Assembly (NCBI GenBank): GCA_016177765.1
Contig: JACOUP010000008.1
Coordinates: 439,021 to 503,020 of the forward strand
Source of the DNA: Deltaproteobacteria bacterium
GTDB lineage: Bacteria > UBA10199 > JACPAL01 > JACOUP01
Direction of reading: 5' to 3'
Length of the DNA stretch: 64,000 nucleotides
Under the pieces are notes generated by a model that was given only the letters and a program-made list of their open reading frames with translations, ran no database searches and had not been told where the DNA came from. Position 1 is the stretch's first letter; each line of letters begins with the position of its first letter. A program made the position numbers and the translations under genes. This document shows, one piece after another, positions 48,602 to 57,751 of the stretch.

Positions 48602-49905
48602 AGGGCTTCCCCTTGATGGACAAAGCAGCTCTCTCCCACCTTCATCTTTGGGAGGAGTTCGATCATCTTCTCCCAGGAACCGACTGAAATATCCGCACCA
48701 CCCAGCCCGGCAAAAAAACCGGTGGTCTTGATCGGAAGACTGTTCAACGCCTCGGAGACAAGGGTGGTCAAGTGCCCTCTTTCGGAATGAAAGGCGTTGT
48801 TGACCACCCCCACCTCTGCCGACCCCTGGAGTAACTCCCGAAGCAGGGCTGAAGGAAACGGGGTCAGGAGCCGGATCACCACGAGCCCCAGTTTTTCCCC
48901 TCCCTTTCTCTTTTTTTGGATCACCTCGTAGGCGGTCCCGGCATCCGGACCCATCGCCACGATAACACGCGACGGGCCATCCTCCATAAAATAACTTTCA
49001 AAAGGAACAAGACCCGGCCGGGAAAACTCCTGCTCAAATTTTTTCCCTACCTTCAGAAACCTGGCCAAAACCTGATCCATCCGTTTTTTCTGTTCCCACT
49101 TGAATCCCTGAAAGTGGGCGCTCGTCACGATATTCCCCATCGCTGTTTCTCCGCCAATCAACCCTGGCAGAGGACACTGTTTCGGCAAAAAACCGTCCTG
49201 AAACTCATGGATCTTCCGGTCCGGTTCGACCCAAAACGGCTCGCTCCGGTGACTGTCCTTGAGGCCGTAAAATCCGGGCATCGTCGGGATCATCACCTCG
49301 GGGTCCATCCCGACCACCGGCAACTGGATCATGGTGTCGTAGATCTGCTGTTTGCCGCGACAAACGACCTGGATCCAGCCATCATCCCGGTGGGACAAGG
49401 CATCTGAGGGGTCTCCTTCGATGCAAATCGGAAAGTTGGCGGTGGCCCGGTAGACGTTGACCAGCATGACGTTTCCCAGACCGCTCGCCCCCAGAGACTT
49501 GGTCGTCTCTGTCATATGGTCGAGCCCGACCGACGAGGTGGCGGTCATAAAAATCAGTTCGCGACAGGCGGCGGCTGCTCCCACCAGATAATCCGCCACC
49601 GCATGTTCCGCCTCCAGGAGTTTGACTCTTTTGGTGCTCACCTTCCGGCCGTTTTCTTCCACCACAAATTTTCCGGCATTCACCAGGGAGGCAACCGTCT
49701 CCAGCCACTTGGTCGAAGGGGTTATGGGAAAACCGGCATAGAGGACGGCACGCCAAAACTGCAGGGCCGCCGTGGCCGAGGCGGTATTCCCATCCATTTG
49801 CACCCTTTCTTGCCGGTCATACAGCGGGTGATGCCTCTTCCTGACCTGATCCAGATCAATGATATGGGGAAACGACAATCCGTAGAGTTCTTCAGTCGGC
49901 CTCAT
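48598..49905 (-). CDS. 2-oxoacid:ferredoxin oxidoreductase alpha subunit
   Basis: A 435-residue subunit with the pyrimidine-binding ThDP domain (FPITPSTKWLETVA, EAEHAVADYLVGAAAA, GLDHMTETTKSLGASGLG) and a transketolase C-terminal-like domain (VAMGPDAGTAYEVI). The SHRDDGWIQV segment differs from the common SDRQD of pyruvate enzymes, so the substrate remains open. Overlaps its neighbours by 4 bases on each side. Confidence 0.88.
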   Translation of the reverse strand: MRPTEELYGLSFPHIIDLDQVRKRHHPLYDRQERVQMDGNTASATAALQFWRAVLYAGFPITPSTKWLETVASLVNAGKFVVEENGRKVSTKRVKLLEAEHAVADYLVGAAAACRELIFMTATSSVGLDHMTETTKSLGASGLGNVMLVNVYRATANFPICIEGDPSDALSHRDDGWIQVVCRGKQQIYDTMIQLPVVGMDPEVMIPTMPGFYGLKDSHRSEPFWVEPDRKIHEFQDGFLPKQCPLPGLIGGETAMGNIVTSAHFQGFKWEQKKRMDQVLARFLKVGKKFEQEFSRPGLVPFESYFMEDGPSRVIVAMGPDAGTAYEVIQKKRKGGEKLGLVVIRLLTPFPSALLRELLQGSAEVGVVNNAFHSERGHLTTLVSEALNSLPIKTTGFFAGLGGADISVGSWEKMIELLPKMKVGESCFVHQGEAL

Positions 49906-50858
49906 GTCAACGCCTCAATCCCGACTTCGTCAAAGAGATCGACGGGACAGACTTCGATGCATTCGCGGCAGAGTTTACAAAACTGATTGGTGTCCGCGCC
50001 GGTCACCCGAACCCCCCGTTTTGGGTCCGGTTCAAACCGGATAATTCCCTCGGGGCAATTGACAATGCAAAGACTGCAACCGGTGCAACGATCGGTCGGG
50101 TCACGGAAGACCAGTCGCCTCCCGGCCCTGGCATAGTTGGCGGTCTTGTTGGAAAAACTGGTCCGGAGGCGGCTCTGCGCGGCGGTGGGATAATCCTCGT
50201 ACCTGTCAAAGACAGGGAGGGGGTGGTCCAATTCTTTGCGAACCAGTTCTCTATCCTGAACCTCCTGGAGGGAAGCGGTAAAACAACGCTCATTGGCCTG
50301 GATAATTTTTTCGGGGAGTCTTCTCTTCTCGTTGATATGGCGAATTGCCGTCTTCATTGTGTCGTCAGAGACCAAGGGGAGCGCCTTGTGCAACGCCGCC
50401 AGGACGGAAATATTCGGGATCGAATGCCCCAGATATTCCAGACCCAACCGGTTGGCGGCAATCGTATAAATTTCTCCAGAGAGCCGAAAGAAGGTGGCCG
50501 TCTCTTCAGGGGACCGTTCGCTGTTCACAACAAACATCCCTTCCGACAAGCCGCTCGCAAAATCCAGTTCCTCTCCGGTCTTCTCGCTCAGGAGAAGGGC
50601 CACGTGGGGTCTTTCGATCTGGCAGGTCATCTGGATCTCCCCCTTCGCGATCCTCAGGAAACCACGAACGTTAGCCCCTTTCCTGGCCGAGCTGAAGAGA
50701 GGCCACTCCTGGACCTGATAGGTCCCTTCGAGAGAGACCGCCTCGGCAAAGGCCTGAAGGATCATCACGAGACCACTCCCCGCCTTGCCATCGGCACGGA
50801 GATCGATCGTTTCCCCCTTCGTCAAACGGGAGAGAAGTTTTTTTTGAAGAAACCCCAC
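49902..50858 (-). CDS. 2-oxoacid:ferredoxin oxidoreductase gamma-delta fusion
   Basis: A 318-residue protein. Residues 1-185 are the gamma domain (GKAGSGLVMILQAFAEAVSL glycine-rich start). Residues 235-318 carry two [4Fe-4S] sites, CTGCSLCIVNCPEG and CKLCRECIEVCPVD. It completes a three-gene enzyme with a built-in ferredoxin relay, 10 bp from the citrate synthase gene upstream in the operon. Confidence 0.9.
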   Translation of the reverse strand: MGFLQKKLLSRLTKGETIDLRADGKAGSGLVMILQAFAEAVSLEGTYQVQEWPLFSSARKGANVRGFLRIAKGEIQMTCQIERPHVALLLSEKTGEELDFASGLSEGMFVVNSERSPEETATFFRLSGEIYTIAANRLGLEYLGHSIPNISVLAALHKALPLVSDDTMKTAIRHINEKRRLPEKIIQANERCFTASLQEVQDRELVRKELDHPLPVFDRYEDYPTAAQSRLRTSFSNKTANYARAGRRLVFRDPTDRCTGCSLCIVNCPEGIIRFEPDPKRGVRVTGADTNQFCKLCRECIEVCPVDLFDEVGIEALT

Positions 50859-50867
50859 GAAGGAGCC

Positions 50868-52124
50868 TCACCTTTCATGAATGGGAATATAATCCCGTTG
50901 GAGAGCCCCCGTATAGATCTGCCGTGGCCTGGCGATCTTCTGTTCCGAATCGAGAATCATCTCCTCCCACTGGGCCAGCCATCCCGGAGTTCTCCCGATG
51001 GCAAAGAGGACCGGGAATATCTCCACGGGAAATCCCATCGCCTGGTAGATAAGCCCCGAGTAGAAATCGACATTCGGGTAAAGCTTCCGTTTAACAAAGT
51101 AGTCATCCTGAAGGGCGATCCTCTCCAATTCGAGGGCAATGTCAATCAAAGGATTGCGCCCCGTCACCCCAAAGACTTCATAAGCCATTCTTTTGATGAT
51201 TTTCCCACGGGGGTCAAAATTTTTGTAGACACGATGACCAAACCCCATCAGTCTTTTCTCACCCGCAACGACACTCTTGATAAAGGCAGGGATCTTGTCC
51301 ACAGAACCGATCTGTTTTAACATCACCAGGACCATCTCATTCGCCCCACCATGCAACGGACCATACAAGGTCCCGGCGGCGGCGGAGACGGCGGTGAAGG
51401 GGTCCGGGTGGGTAGACCCGGCACTCCGGATAACGGTGGTGCTGGCATTTTGTTCATGATCGGCATGGAGCAGGAACAAAAGATCGAGCGCCTTTTCCAA
51501 AACCGGGTTCGGGGTATAACGAGACTCCGTCATCTTGAACATCATGTTCAAAAAATTCCCGGCATAACTCAGATCATTATCCGGAAGGATATAGGGAAGC
51601 CCCATACTATGCCGGTAGCTGTAGGCCGCCAGCGTGATCATCTTCCCCATCAAACGGATCATCTGTAAATGACGGGAGGCGGCCTCCTTGATATTTTTGG
51701 CATCCTTATAAAAGGTGGAAAGAGCGGCAAGCGTGCTAACCAGCATCCCCATCGGGTGGGCATCATAAAGAAAACCATCCATGAACTTTTTCAAGTTCTC
51801 ATGGACCATCGTATGCTTGGTCACCTCGTTCGCCCAGGCCATCAACTGCGGTTCTGTCGGGAGCTGCCCCTTGAGCAAGAGGTAGGCGACCTCCAGAAAC
51901 TGGCTCCTCTCCGCCAATTGTTCGATCGGGTACCCCCGGTAAAGGAGTATCCCTTTGTCACCGTCAATATAGGTGATGGAACTTTTGCAGGAGGCAGTGT
52001 GAAAAAAAGCCGGGTCGTAGACCAGGAGACCCATCTCATTCAAGACCTTGGCCTCAATCGTACCGTTCGCAATCGGCACCTCGTACTCCTTCCCGGTCCG
52101 TTGGTCCTTGATTGTTAATTTCAT
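50868..52124 (-). CDS. gltA: citrate synthase
   Basis: A 418-residue type I/II-like hexameric-size citrate synthase. Catalytic His/His/Asp lie in GPLHGGANEMVLVML, GFGHRVYKNFDPRG and NVDFYSGLIYQAMGFP. N-terminal DGDKGILLYRGYPIEQLA is typical. Shares an operon with the 2-oxoacid oxidoreductase and NfnAB, suggesting central-carbon flux through ferredoxin-linked TCA reactions. Confidence 0.96.
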   Translation of the reverse strand: MKLTIKDQRTGKEYEVPIANGTIEAKVLNEMGLLVYDPAFFHTASCKSSITYIDGDKGILLYRGYPIEQLAERSQFLEVAYLLLKGQLPTEPQLMAWANEVTKHTMVHENLKKFMDGFLYDAHPMGMLVSTLAALSTFYKDAKNIKEAASRHLQMIRLMGKMITLAAYSYRHSMGLPYILPDNDLSYAGNFLNMMFKMTESRYTPNPVLEKALDLLFLLHADHEQNASTTVIRSAGSTHPDPFTAVSAAAGTLYGPLHGGANEMVLVMLKQIGSVDKIPAFIKSVVAGEKRLMGFGHRVYKNFDPRGKIIKRMAYEVFGVTGRNPLIDIALELERIALQDDYFVKRKLYPNVDFYSGLIYQAMGFPVEIFPVLFAIGRTPGWLAQWEEMILDSEQKIARPRQIYTGALQRDYIPIHER

Positions 52125-52750
52125 GAAACTTCCTTTCTTCTATCCCTCTCGGATTCCAAGAGGGCGATGTGGTCTTTTTCCTCCGCCGCCAGTTCGAGGT
52201 AGAGCTCCTTTTCCTTCCCCTCCGGTAGGGAGGCCGCCCTGTTGCGAAAGAAATGATAAGTCCTGTGCTCGAGTGTCAAGGCACAATTGTAGAGCTTGCA
52301 GAGATCCCCTGTATCGGCAAAAAAACAAAGCTCGTCAAAGAAAGGTTGCGGGAGCGGCCGGTTCGTCTCCTGATAGACCTCGTCCCCCAGATGGATATGG
52401 TACTTTTCTATCAATTCCCGGGCATGGTCTTTTTCCATGATTGAAAAATTTTCGAAAAAGTCACTCGTCTTCGGATCATCGACCGCCTCCGCAAGATGTC
52501 TATAAAAGTGATAGGCGGAGACCTCGATTTGAACCGCCTCCTGCAGGATAAGAAAACGTTCATCCGAGTTTCTTGACCTCTCTTCAACCTGGACCAACCG
52601 CCCATTGCAGAGCGGGCAGAGACCAAACGGAAGGACAAAGCCGCGTGTCCTTTTCTGGCAGGAAAGACACTTCCATTGAAATTCGACACCGGCACAGCAG
52701 ATGATATCCTCATCCACCGGCTGGTGACACTGCGGGCATTGTGAGGCCAT
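52121..52750 (-). CDS. ferritin-like di-iron protein with zinc-ribbon N-terminus
   Basis: A 209-residue protein. Residues 1-55 contain CPQC, CC, CLSC and CPLC, a double zinc-ribbon or rubredoxin-like metal module. Residues 70-200 are a rubrerythrin/ferritin-like four-helix bundle with EAVQIEVSAYHFYRHLAE, IMEKDHARELI, LTLEHRTYHFF and AAEEKDHIALLE as di-iron ligand helices. A peroxide- or O2-detoxifying role protecting the ferredoxin enzymes of this operon is likely. The start at 52750 lies inside the nfnAB 3' end. Confidence 0.85.
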   Translation of the reverse strand: MASQCPQCHQPVDEDIICCAGVEFQWKCLSCQKRTRGFVLPFGLCPLCNGRLVQVEERSRNSDERFLILQEAVQIEVSAYHFYRHLAEAVDDPKTSDFFENFSIMEKDHARELIEKYHIHLGDEVYQETNRPLPQPFFDELCFFADTGDLCKLYNCALTLEHRTYHFFRNRAASLPEGKEKELYLELAAEEKDHIALLESERDRRKEVS

Positions 52751-55058
52751 GGCTTCCCTCCTTCGATTGTTTTTGGAGCCCAAGATATTCCAGTATCCCC
52801 TTGGCCGCCTTCCGTCCCGCCCCCAGGGCCAGGATGACGGTTGCGGCGCCGGTCACAATATCCCCGCCGGCAAAGACACCAGGCATTGAGGTCATCCCGT
52901 TGTCATCAATCTCAAGATAGCCGCGGGGATTGGTTTTGAGTTCAGGGGCAGAGCGGCTGATGATCGGGTTCGAAACCGTCCCCAGCGCATAGATTACCGT
53001 ATCCACCGGTATTCGGAACCGACTCCCCGGTTTCGGTTGCGGTGACCGGCGGCCCGATTCATCCGGTTCTCCCAAAACCATTTCGACGCATTCCATCTCC
53101 CTGACCCTACCCCTCTCATCCCCATAAAATCGGATCGGGTTGGTCAGCCAGCGAAAAACGACCCCCTCCTCCTTGGCATGACGGAGTTCCTCCACCCGTG
53201 CCGGGGATTCCCGTTCGGTCCTCCGGTAGATTATCGAAACCTGTCGTGCCCCGAGGCGAAGGGCGATCCGCGCCGCATCAAGGGCGGTATTCCCTGCCCC
53301 AATCACCACCACCTCCTGCCCCATCCCGACAGGGGTGTCGGCCCCTTCGTAGCCATGCATCAGGTTGACCCGAGTGAGAAACTCATTGGCGCTCATGATC
53401 CCGCCCAGGTGTTCGCCGGGGAGCCCCATAAACTTTGGCAAGCCGGCCCCTGTCCCGATAAAGATGGCGGAAAATCCTTTCTCACCCATCAGCTGGGTAA
53501 TGGTGAAAATCTTGCCGATCACGGTATTCAACTCCAGTCGGACCCCCAGTTCTTGAAGAGTCTTGATCTCCTGTTCAATCGTTTTTCTCGGAAGCCGGAA
53601 CGGCGGTATTCCATAAGTCAAAACGCCACCAGCGGTGTGAAGCGCCTCATAGATGGTGACCGCAACACCAGCACGCGCCAAGTCTTGGGCGCAGGCGATC
53701 CCGGCGGGACCGGAGCCGACAACAGCCACCGCGTGATCAGACCTCTCCCTGACCCTCTCCTTACTAAGGAGAGGGTGGTCCGCCTCCAGCGGACCGGGTG
53801 AGGTCTTCTGTTCCAACCCCCAATCCCCCACAAACCGCTCCAGAAAACCGATCCCGACCGGTTCCCCTTTTTTGCCAACCACACACCGTATCTCGCACTG
53901 GGTCTCCTGCGGGCAGACCCTTCCGCAAACCGCCGGGAGCGGATTGGATTGTTTTAAAATGGTATAGGCCTTTTCAAGATCCCCCTCCTGGATCTGACGG
54001 ATGAACCCGGGGATATCGATCCCGACCGGGCAACCGGGGACACAGAGCGGTTTTTTGCAAAAGAGACACCGCTCCGCCTCCAGCTGGGCCATCCCCAAAC
54101 TGTAACCAAGGTTGACCTCGCCAAAATTGTTCCTGCGAGACTCTGCCGGGGCCTCGGGCATCGGCAAGCGGTGGAGATTCAGTGATTTGACTCGTCGATT
54201 TTTTGCAGAAATCTTCACCCTTCCTTTTTCAAGGGCGCAGTCGTCCTGATACCTCTTCCACGAGCTTTCTTCTTCGACGCAAAAACGCTTTTGTCTCGTC
54301 TTGAGCTCCTCAAAATCGATCTTGTGGGCATCCATATCCGGGCCATCCACGCAACCGAACAACACCTTGCCATCCACCGTCACCCGGCAGGAACCGCACA
54401 TCCCGATTCCATCCACCATGATCGGGTTCATCGAGGCGATGGTCTTGATTTTTAGGGGCCGCGTCACCTCGGCCACCGCCTGCATCATCCCGAGGGGGCC
54501 AATCGTCAAAACCTCATTTGGCAGGGAGGGGCGAGATAAAACCTTTCGGAGGGCATCGACCGTCGTCCCCTTCTCGCCGAAACTCCCATCCTCCGTCATC
54601 ACCACAAGGTGATCGCTGTATTTCTGAAAGCGATCCAGCCAAAAACAATCCGCCTTGGAACGGAATCCAATAATTGTCGTTGTCCCCGACCCGGCCTCCT
54701 TGAAACCGCGCAAGACCGGAAAAAGGGGGGCGACCCCCAGCCCTCCCCCTACAAAAACAACTTTCCTTTTTTCAATCAACGTTGGTGAACCGAGCGGCCC
54801 GATCAGGTCCTGCAGGCCCCCCCCTTCCGGGAGTGCCGCCATCTCCCCGGTCGTCCTCCCCACGACCTTGACGACGAGCGTCACGATCCCTTTTTTGCGG
54901 TCAAAATCGGCAATCGTGAGCGGGATCCGCTCCCCCCCCTCCCTCAAACGAACCATCACAAACTGGCCCGGCTGACCGCTCCGGACAAGGTCTGGCGCCA
55001 AGACCCTCATGAGGAAGGTCGTCGATGAAAAGAGTTTTTTCTCAACAATGAGAAACAT
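52710..55058 (-). CDS. fused NfnA-NfnB, ferredoxin:NAD(P)H transhydrogenase-like
   Basis: A 782-residue fusion. Residues 1-280 are NfnA-like: FAD/NAD-binding FNR fold (GGGLGVAPLFPVLRGF) and a [2Fe-2S] site (GIGMCGSCRV...FGC). Residues 290-782 are NfnB/GltD-like: CLFCKKPLCVPGCPV and CGRVCPQETQCEIRC cluster cysteines, FAD site GSGPAGIACAQDLARAG and NADPH site GAGNTALDAARIALRLGA. It should interconvert NADH, NADPH and ferredoxin. Residues about 421-435 are encoded by a repeat (SPGPLEADHPLLSKERVRER). First gene of the operon ending at 47558. Confidence 0.9.
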   Translation of the reverse strand: MFLIVEKKLFSSTTFLMRVLAPDLVRSGQPGQFVMVRLREGGERIPLTIADFDRKKGIVTLVVKVVGRTTGEMAALPEGGGLQDLIGPLGSPTLIEKRKVVFVGGGLGVAPLFPVLRGFKEAGSGTTTIIGFRSKADCFWLDRFQKYSDHLVVMTEDGSFGEKGTTVDALRKVLSRPSLPNEVLTIGPLGMMQAVAEVTRPLKIKTIASMNPIMVDGIGMCGSCRVTVDGKVLFGCVDGPDMDAHKIDFEELKTRQKRFCVEEESSWKRYQDDCALEKGRVKISAKNRRVKSLNLHRLPMPEAPAESRRNNFGEVNLGYSLGMAQLEAERCLFCKKPLCVPGCPVGIDIPGFIRQIQEGDLEKAYTILKQSNPLPAVCGRVCPQETQCEIRCVVGKKGEPVGIGFLERFVGDWGLEQKTSPGPLEADHPLLSKERVRERSDHAVAVVGSGPAGIACAQDLARAGVAVTIYEALHTAGGVLTYGIPPFRLPRKTIEQEIKTLQELGVRLELNTVIGKIFTITQLMGEKGFSAIFIGTGAGLPKFMGLPGEHLGGIMSANEFLTRVNLMHGYEGADTPVGMGQEVVVIGAGNTALDAARIALRLGARQVSIIYRRTERESPARVEELRHAKEEGVVFRWLTNPIRFYGDERGRVREMECVEMVLGEPDESGRRSPQPKPGSRFRIPVDTVIYALGTVSNPIISRSAPELKTNPRGYLEIDDNGMTSMPGVFAGGDIVTGAATVILALGAGRKAAKGILEYLGLQKQSKEGSHGLTMPAVSPAGG
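53750..53796. repeat. in-frame double hairpin in nfnAB
   Basis: ACCCTCTCCTTACTAAGGAGAGGGT (12-1-12 dyad) followed by GGTCCGC-CTCCA-GCGGACC. Both are read through as a charged linker between the two halves of the NfnB domain's N-terminal region. Confidence 0.75.
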
Positions 55059-55183
55059 GACGCTTCTATGCTCGCTTTATATTTGGTAAAATGGCATGAT
55101 AAAGGTCATCCCCTCAGGTGACATGAGTCATAAGAAAAAAACCGGTAATCCCGTAGACTGGTGTTCAAGGAGATAAACCTTTA
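55059..55183. promoter_or_regulatory. divergent promoter region, nfnAB / multiheme operon
   Basis: 125 bp between divergent genes. AT-rich at 55075-55110 and with a purine-rich AAGGAGA upstream of the plus-strand GTG. No clear operator; I cannot place promoter boxes with confidence. Confidence 0.4.
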
Positions 55184-57751
55184 GTGGCCCTCCATCAGCG
55201 GCAGGGAAGGCAGGTTATCAAAATCGCCCTCTGGGGCAGCCTCCTCTTTTGGGTCATCGCCTGTGCGGAACGGAAAATAGATTGGGCCTCCCCGGATCAA
55301 GGGGGTATTCCTCTGCCGTCGGCGGGGGGAGAGCTCCCGAGCAACCTTTTTCCCCATCCTGAAAACTGGTCACAGGCCGACAGTCATGGGGATTGGGCCC
55401 TCAAGTTTGGCCCACAGGCCTGTTTTAACTGCCACAAGGAGGAGAATCCCGATCTTCAGGCCTTGTCATCGTCACCACCACCCGGGTCTGCCCCTGCCTG
55501 TCATTCCTGCCACAAGTATCAACCGCACGCCAAGGACTGGGTCAGTACCCATGGGGCCTTAGTCCTCAAGGAGGGAAAACAGGCCTGTGGCACCCAGTGT
55601 CATGGGACAGACCTGCAAGGGGGGCTCTCGAAGATTTCCTGTACCTTATGCCACACCTTTTGGCCCCATCCTCCCCAATGGCCCAGCCCGAAAAAACATG
55701 GCAAGGCCTTTCTTGGAGCCCGATTGGCCTGCCAGAGCTGTCATGGCAAGGACCTGCTGGGGGGGATCAGCGGGGTCTCCTGTCTGAAGTGTCACAAGAT
55801 TTACCCCCATCCTCCGGGATACAGGGAGCCCTCAAAACATGGTTTGACGATGCTCGCGTTTGGCAAAGTCAATTGCGGCACGGAGTGCCACGGTTTCAAT
55901 TTTGAGGGGGGGGATTCCGGGGTTTCTTGTTCCGGTTGCCACGAATACCCGCATACTGACCTCAATTGGGTAGCGCCCGAGACAGGTGCCAACCATGCCC
56001 CTCGTTTCCGCCAGAAATTGAGAGAGCATAAGGAATCGGATTGTCAACGTTGTCACGGGAATAACTACGATCGTCCCCTCGGCGAAAGAAGATGCCTCGA
56101 TTGTCACCCCGCCTACCCCCATCCTCCAGGATGGAGGGAGAAAACAGTCCATGGCAATTTTCTTAAGATGAATGGCCTGGGCTCCTGTGGCGTTACCTGT
56201 CACGGCCGCCCCGACTACACAGGAGGCGCCTCCGGGGTCTCCTGTTTTGACTGTCACCCGGGGCATCCCGATTACCCGCATACCGATCCTCAGTGGGTTG
56301 CCCCCGGAAGGGGGGCCATCCATGCCCAGACCTTCCTCCGGAGGGATGCCGCGGGAGATCCCAACCCCTGCGCCTCCTGCCATGGACTGAATTACGATAC
56401 CGTCCTTAACGGAAAAACCTGTATCGGCTGTCATCCGGCAGGGATTACCCATCGAAGGGTGGAGGGGAGGGCCTGGAAGAAGGAGGGGCATGGGCGGTAT
56501 TTTTCCCGAATTGCCGGACTGACCGCCATCTCGGCTGATATCCCCTGCCAGAGGTGCCATGGGGACTTTGTCAGCTTCTCCGCAACGGACACCCGAGATT
56601 CGTTGGCGACGAGATCGGACTGCTACAAAACCTGCCATGACCCAGCCGATCCGAGCCTTAAGGGGCATGGGGTCTATCCCCACAGGGTGTATGACGGTCT
56701 CCCCTGGGAACCGGTCATCGAATGTAACCCGGCAACCAATCGAAGAAACGTGACCGGTTTGGGACATTTCTTTCTTCTTCTTGGTAATTCCCCACTCTTT
56801 GTGGATGCGGCTGGCAACCCCCCTGACCGATCCACCCCTCTCGCGGCGATCCGGGCCTCCTGTGGCGGGGGAACGGAGGGTTCTTGCCACTACGAGGGGT
56901 ATCGCTCCTTCCAGACACAGGATCCTTCTTCCTCGACATGTGCCGTCCTTTGTCATGGGGCCGGGACCGCCGTAACCCCTGTTCCTGATTGTGCCACCCC
57001 TTCCGAGGCGGATAACGGCCTCCCCCCGACCGTAACCCAAAAAACCCCTTCCCCGGGACAAGAAAATATATTACTCGACACGGATGTTGTGGTCCGTTTT
57101 GATAAATCGATGAGGAGTGATACCGTTCATCGAGAAACCTTCACCCTGACCAAACTCCGTGACGACCTGACTCCCGACGGGTCTCCTCTGACCGCCAGTG
57201 TCAGTTGCAGTAGCAACTGGTGCCGGACGGCAACGCTCAATCCCGCGGCTCGTTTACTCCGGGGAATTAATTACGAAGCTCGGCTGACGACCGCCGTCAC
57301 CGACTGGTGGGGAAGGCCGTTGGGCGGGGTCACCTGGAGATTCAGGACGGATACGACCCCTCCCAGTATTGCCTCAAGAAGCCCGGAGACCAATGCGATC
57401 GGTGTCTCCTTCGATCTGGAGTTGATCGCTGTCACCTTCAATGAACCGGTGGATCCGTCGAGTGTCCGGCTGAATAGCCTCCTCCTGCGAACGGTGTCGG
57501 GGGTATCGGTCCCCTCTTGGGGAACCTTTCCCAGTAGCTATGACTGTTGTACCAACCGAACCATCTACATGACGATCACTCGTCCCTCCGGACGAGGGAG
57601 ACACCCTTTGAATTCTGATACAGAATACCGGGTTACCGTCCAGGCGGGTATCAAGGATCTTGTCGGTAATGAGATGACCGAACAGAGTTGGACATTTACA
57701 ACAGACTGCTATAGGGATTACCGCGGCCGTTGCGATGAGTTCGATGAGTAG
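55184..57751 (+). CDS. multiheme c-type cytochrome lipoprotein with Ig-like C-terminus
   Basis: An 855-residue exported protein with a lipoprotein-type signal (LLFWVIAC). Residues about 75-600 contain twelve CxxCH and five CxxxCH motifs (CGTQCH, CGTECH, CGVTCH, CYKTCH, CAVLCH), 17 candidate heme sites. Repeats of the form CxxxCHG-x-GG-x-SCxxCH-x-PHP occur several times. Residues about 610-855 form two bacterial Ig-like (SbsA/Big_5-type) domains. The GTG at 55184 follows AAGGAGA. It overlaps the porin gene by 17 bases. Likely the outer-surface or periplasmic cytochrome of an electron conduit. Confidence 0.9.
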   Translation: MALHQRQGRQVIKIALWGSLLFWVIACAERKIDWASPDQGGIPLPSAGGELPSNLFPHPENWSQADSHGDWALKFGPQACFNCHKEENPDLQALSSSPPPGSAPACHSCHKYQPHAKDWVSTHGALVLKEGKQACGTQCHGTDLQGGLSKISCTLCHTFWPHPPQWPSPKKHGKAFLGARLACQSCHGKDLLGGISGVSCLKCHKIYPHPPGYREPSKHGLTMLAFGKVNCGTECHGFNFEGGDSGVSCSGCHEYPHTDLNWVAPETGANHAPRFRQKLREHKESDCQRCHGNNYDRPLGERRCLDCHPAYPHPPGWREKTVHGNFLKMNGLGSCGVTCHGRPDYTGGASGVSCFDCHPGHPDYPHTDPQWVAPGRGAIHAQTFLRRDAAGDPNPCASCHGLNYDTVLNGKTCIGCHPAGITHRRVEGRAWKKEGHGRYFSRIAGLTAISADIPCQRCHGDFVSFSATDTRDSLATRSDCYKTCHDPADPSLKGHGVYPHRVYDGLPWEPVIECNPATNRRNVTGLGHFFLLLGNSPLFVDAAGNPPDRSTPLAAIRASCGGGTEGSCHYEGYRSFQTQDPSSSTCAVLCHGAGTAVTPVPDCATPSEADNGLPPTVTQKTPSPGQENILLDTDVVVRFDKSMRSDTVHRETFTLTKLRDDLTPDGSPLTASVSCSSNWCRTATLNPAARLLRGINYEARLTTAVTDWWGRPLGGVTWRFRTDTTPPSIASRSPETNAIGVSFDLELIAVTFNEPVDPSSVRLNSLLLRTVSGVSVPSWGTFPSSYDCCTNRTIYMTITRPSGRGRHPLNSDTEYRVTVQAGIKDLVGNEMTEQSWTFTTDCYRDYRGRCDEFDE

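Noticed and set aside
50223-51320. 365-codon plus-strand frame across the oxidoreductase and citrate synthase genes
   Set aside because: It spans two conserved minus-strand genes and has no family content.
55832-57061. 409-codon minus-strand frame opposite the multiheme cytochrome
   Set aside because: A GC-rich antisense frame created by codon bias of the cytochrome; no recognisable features.
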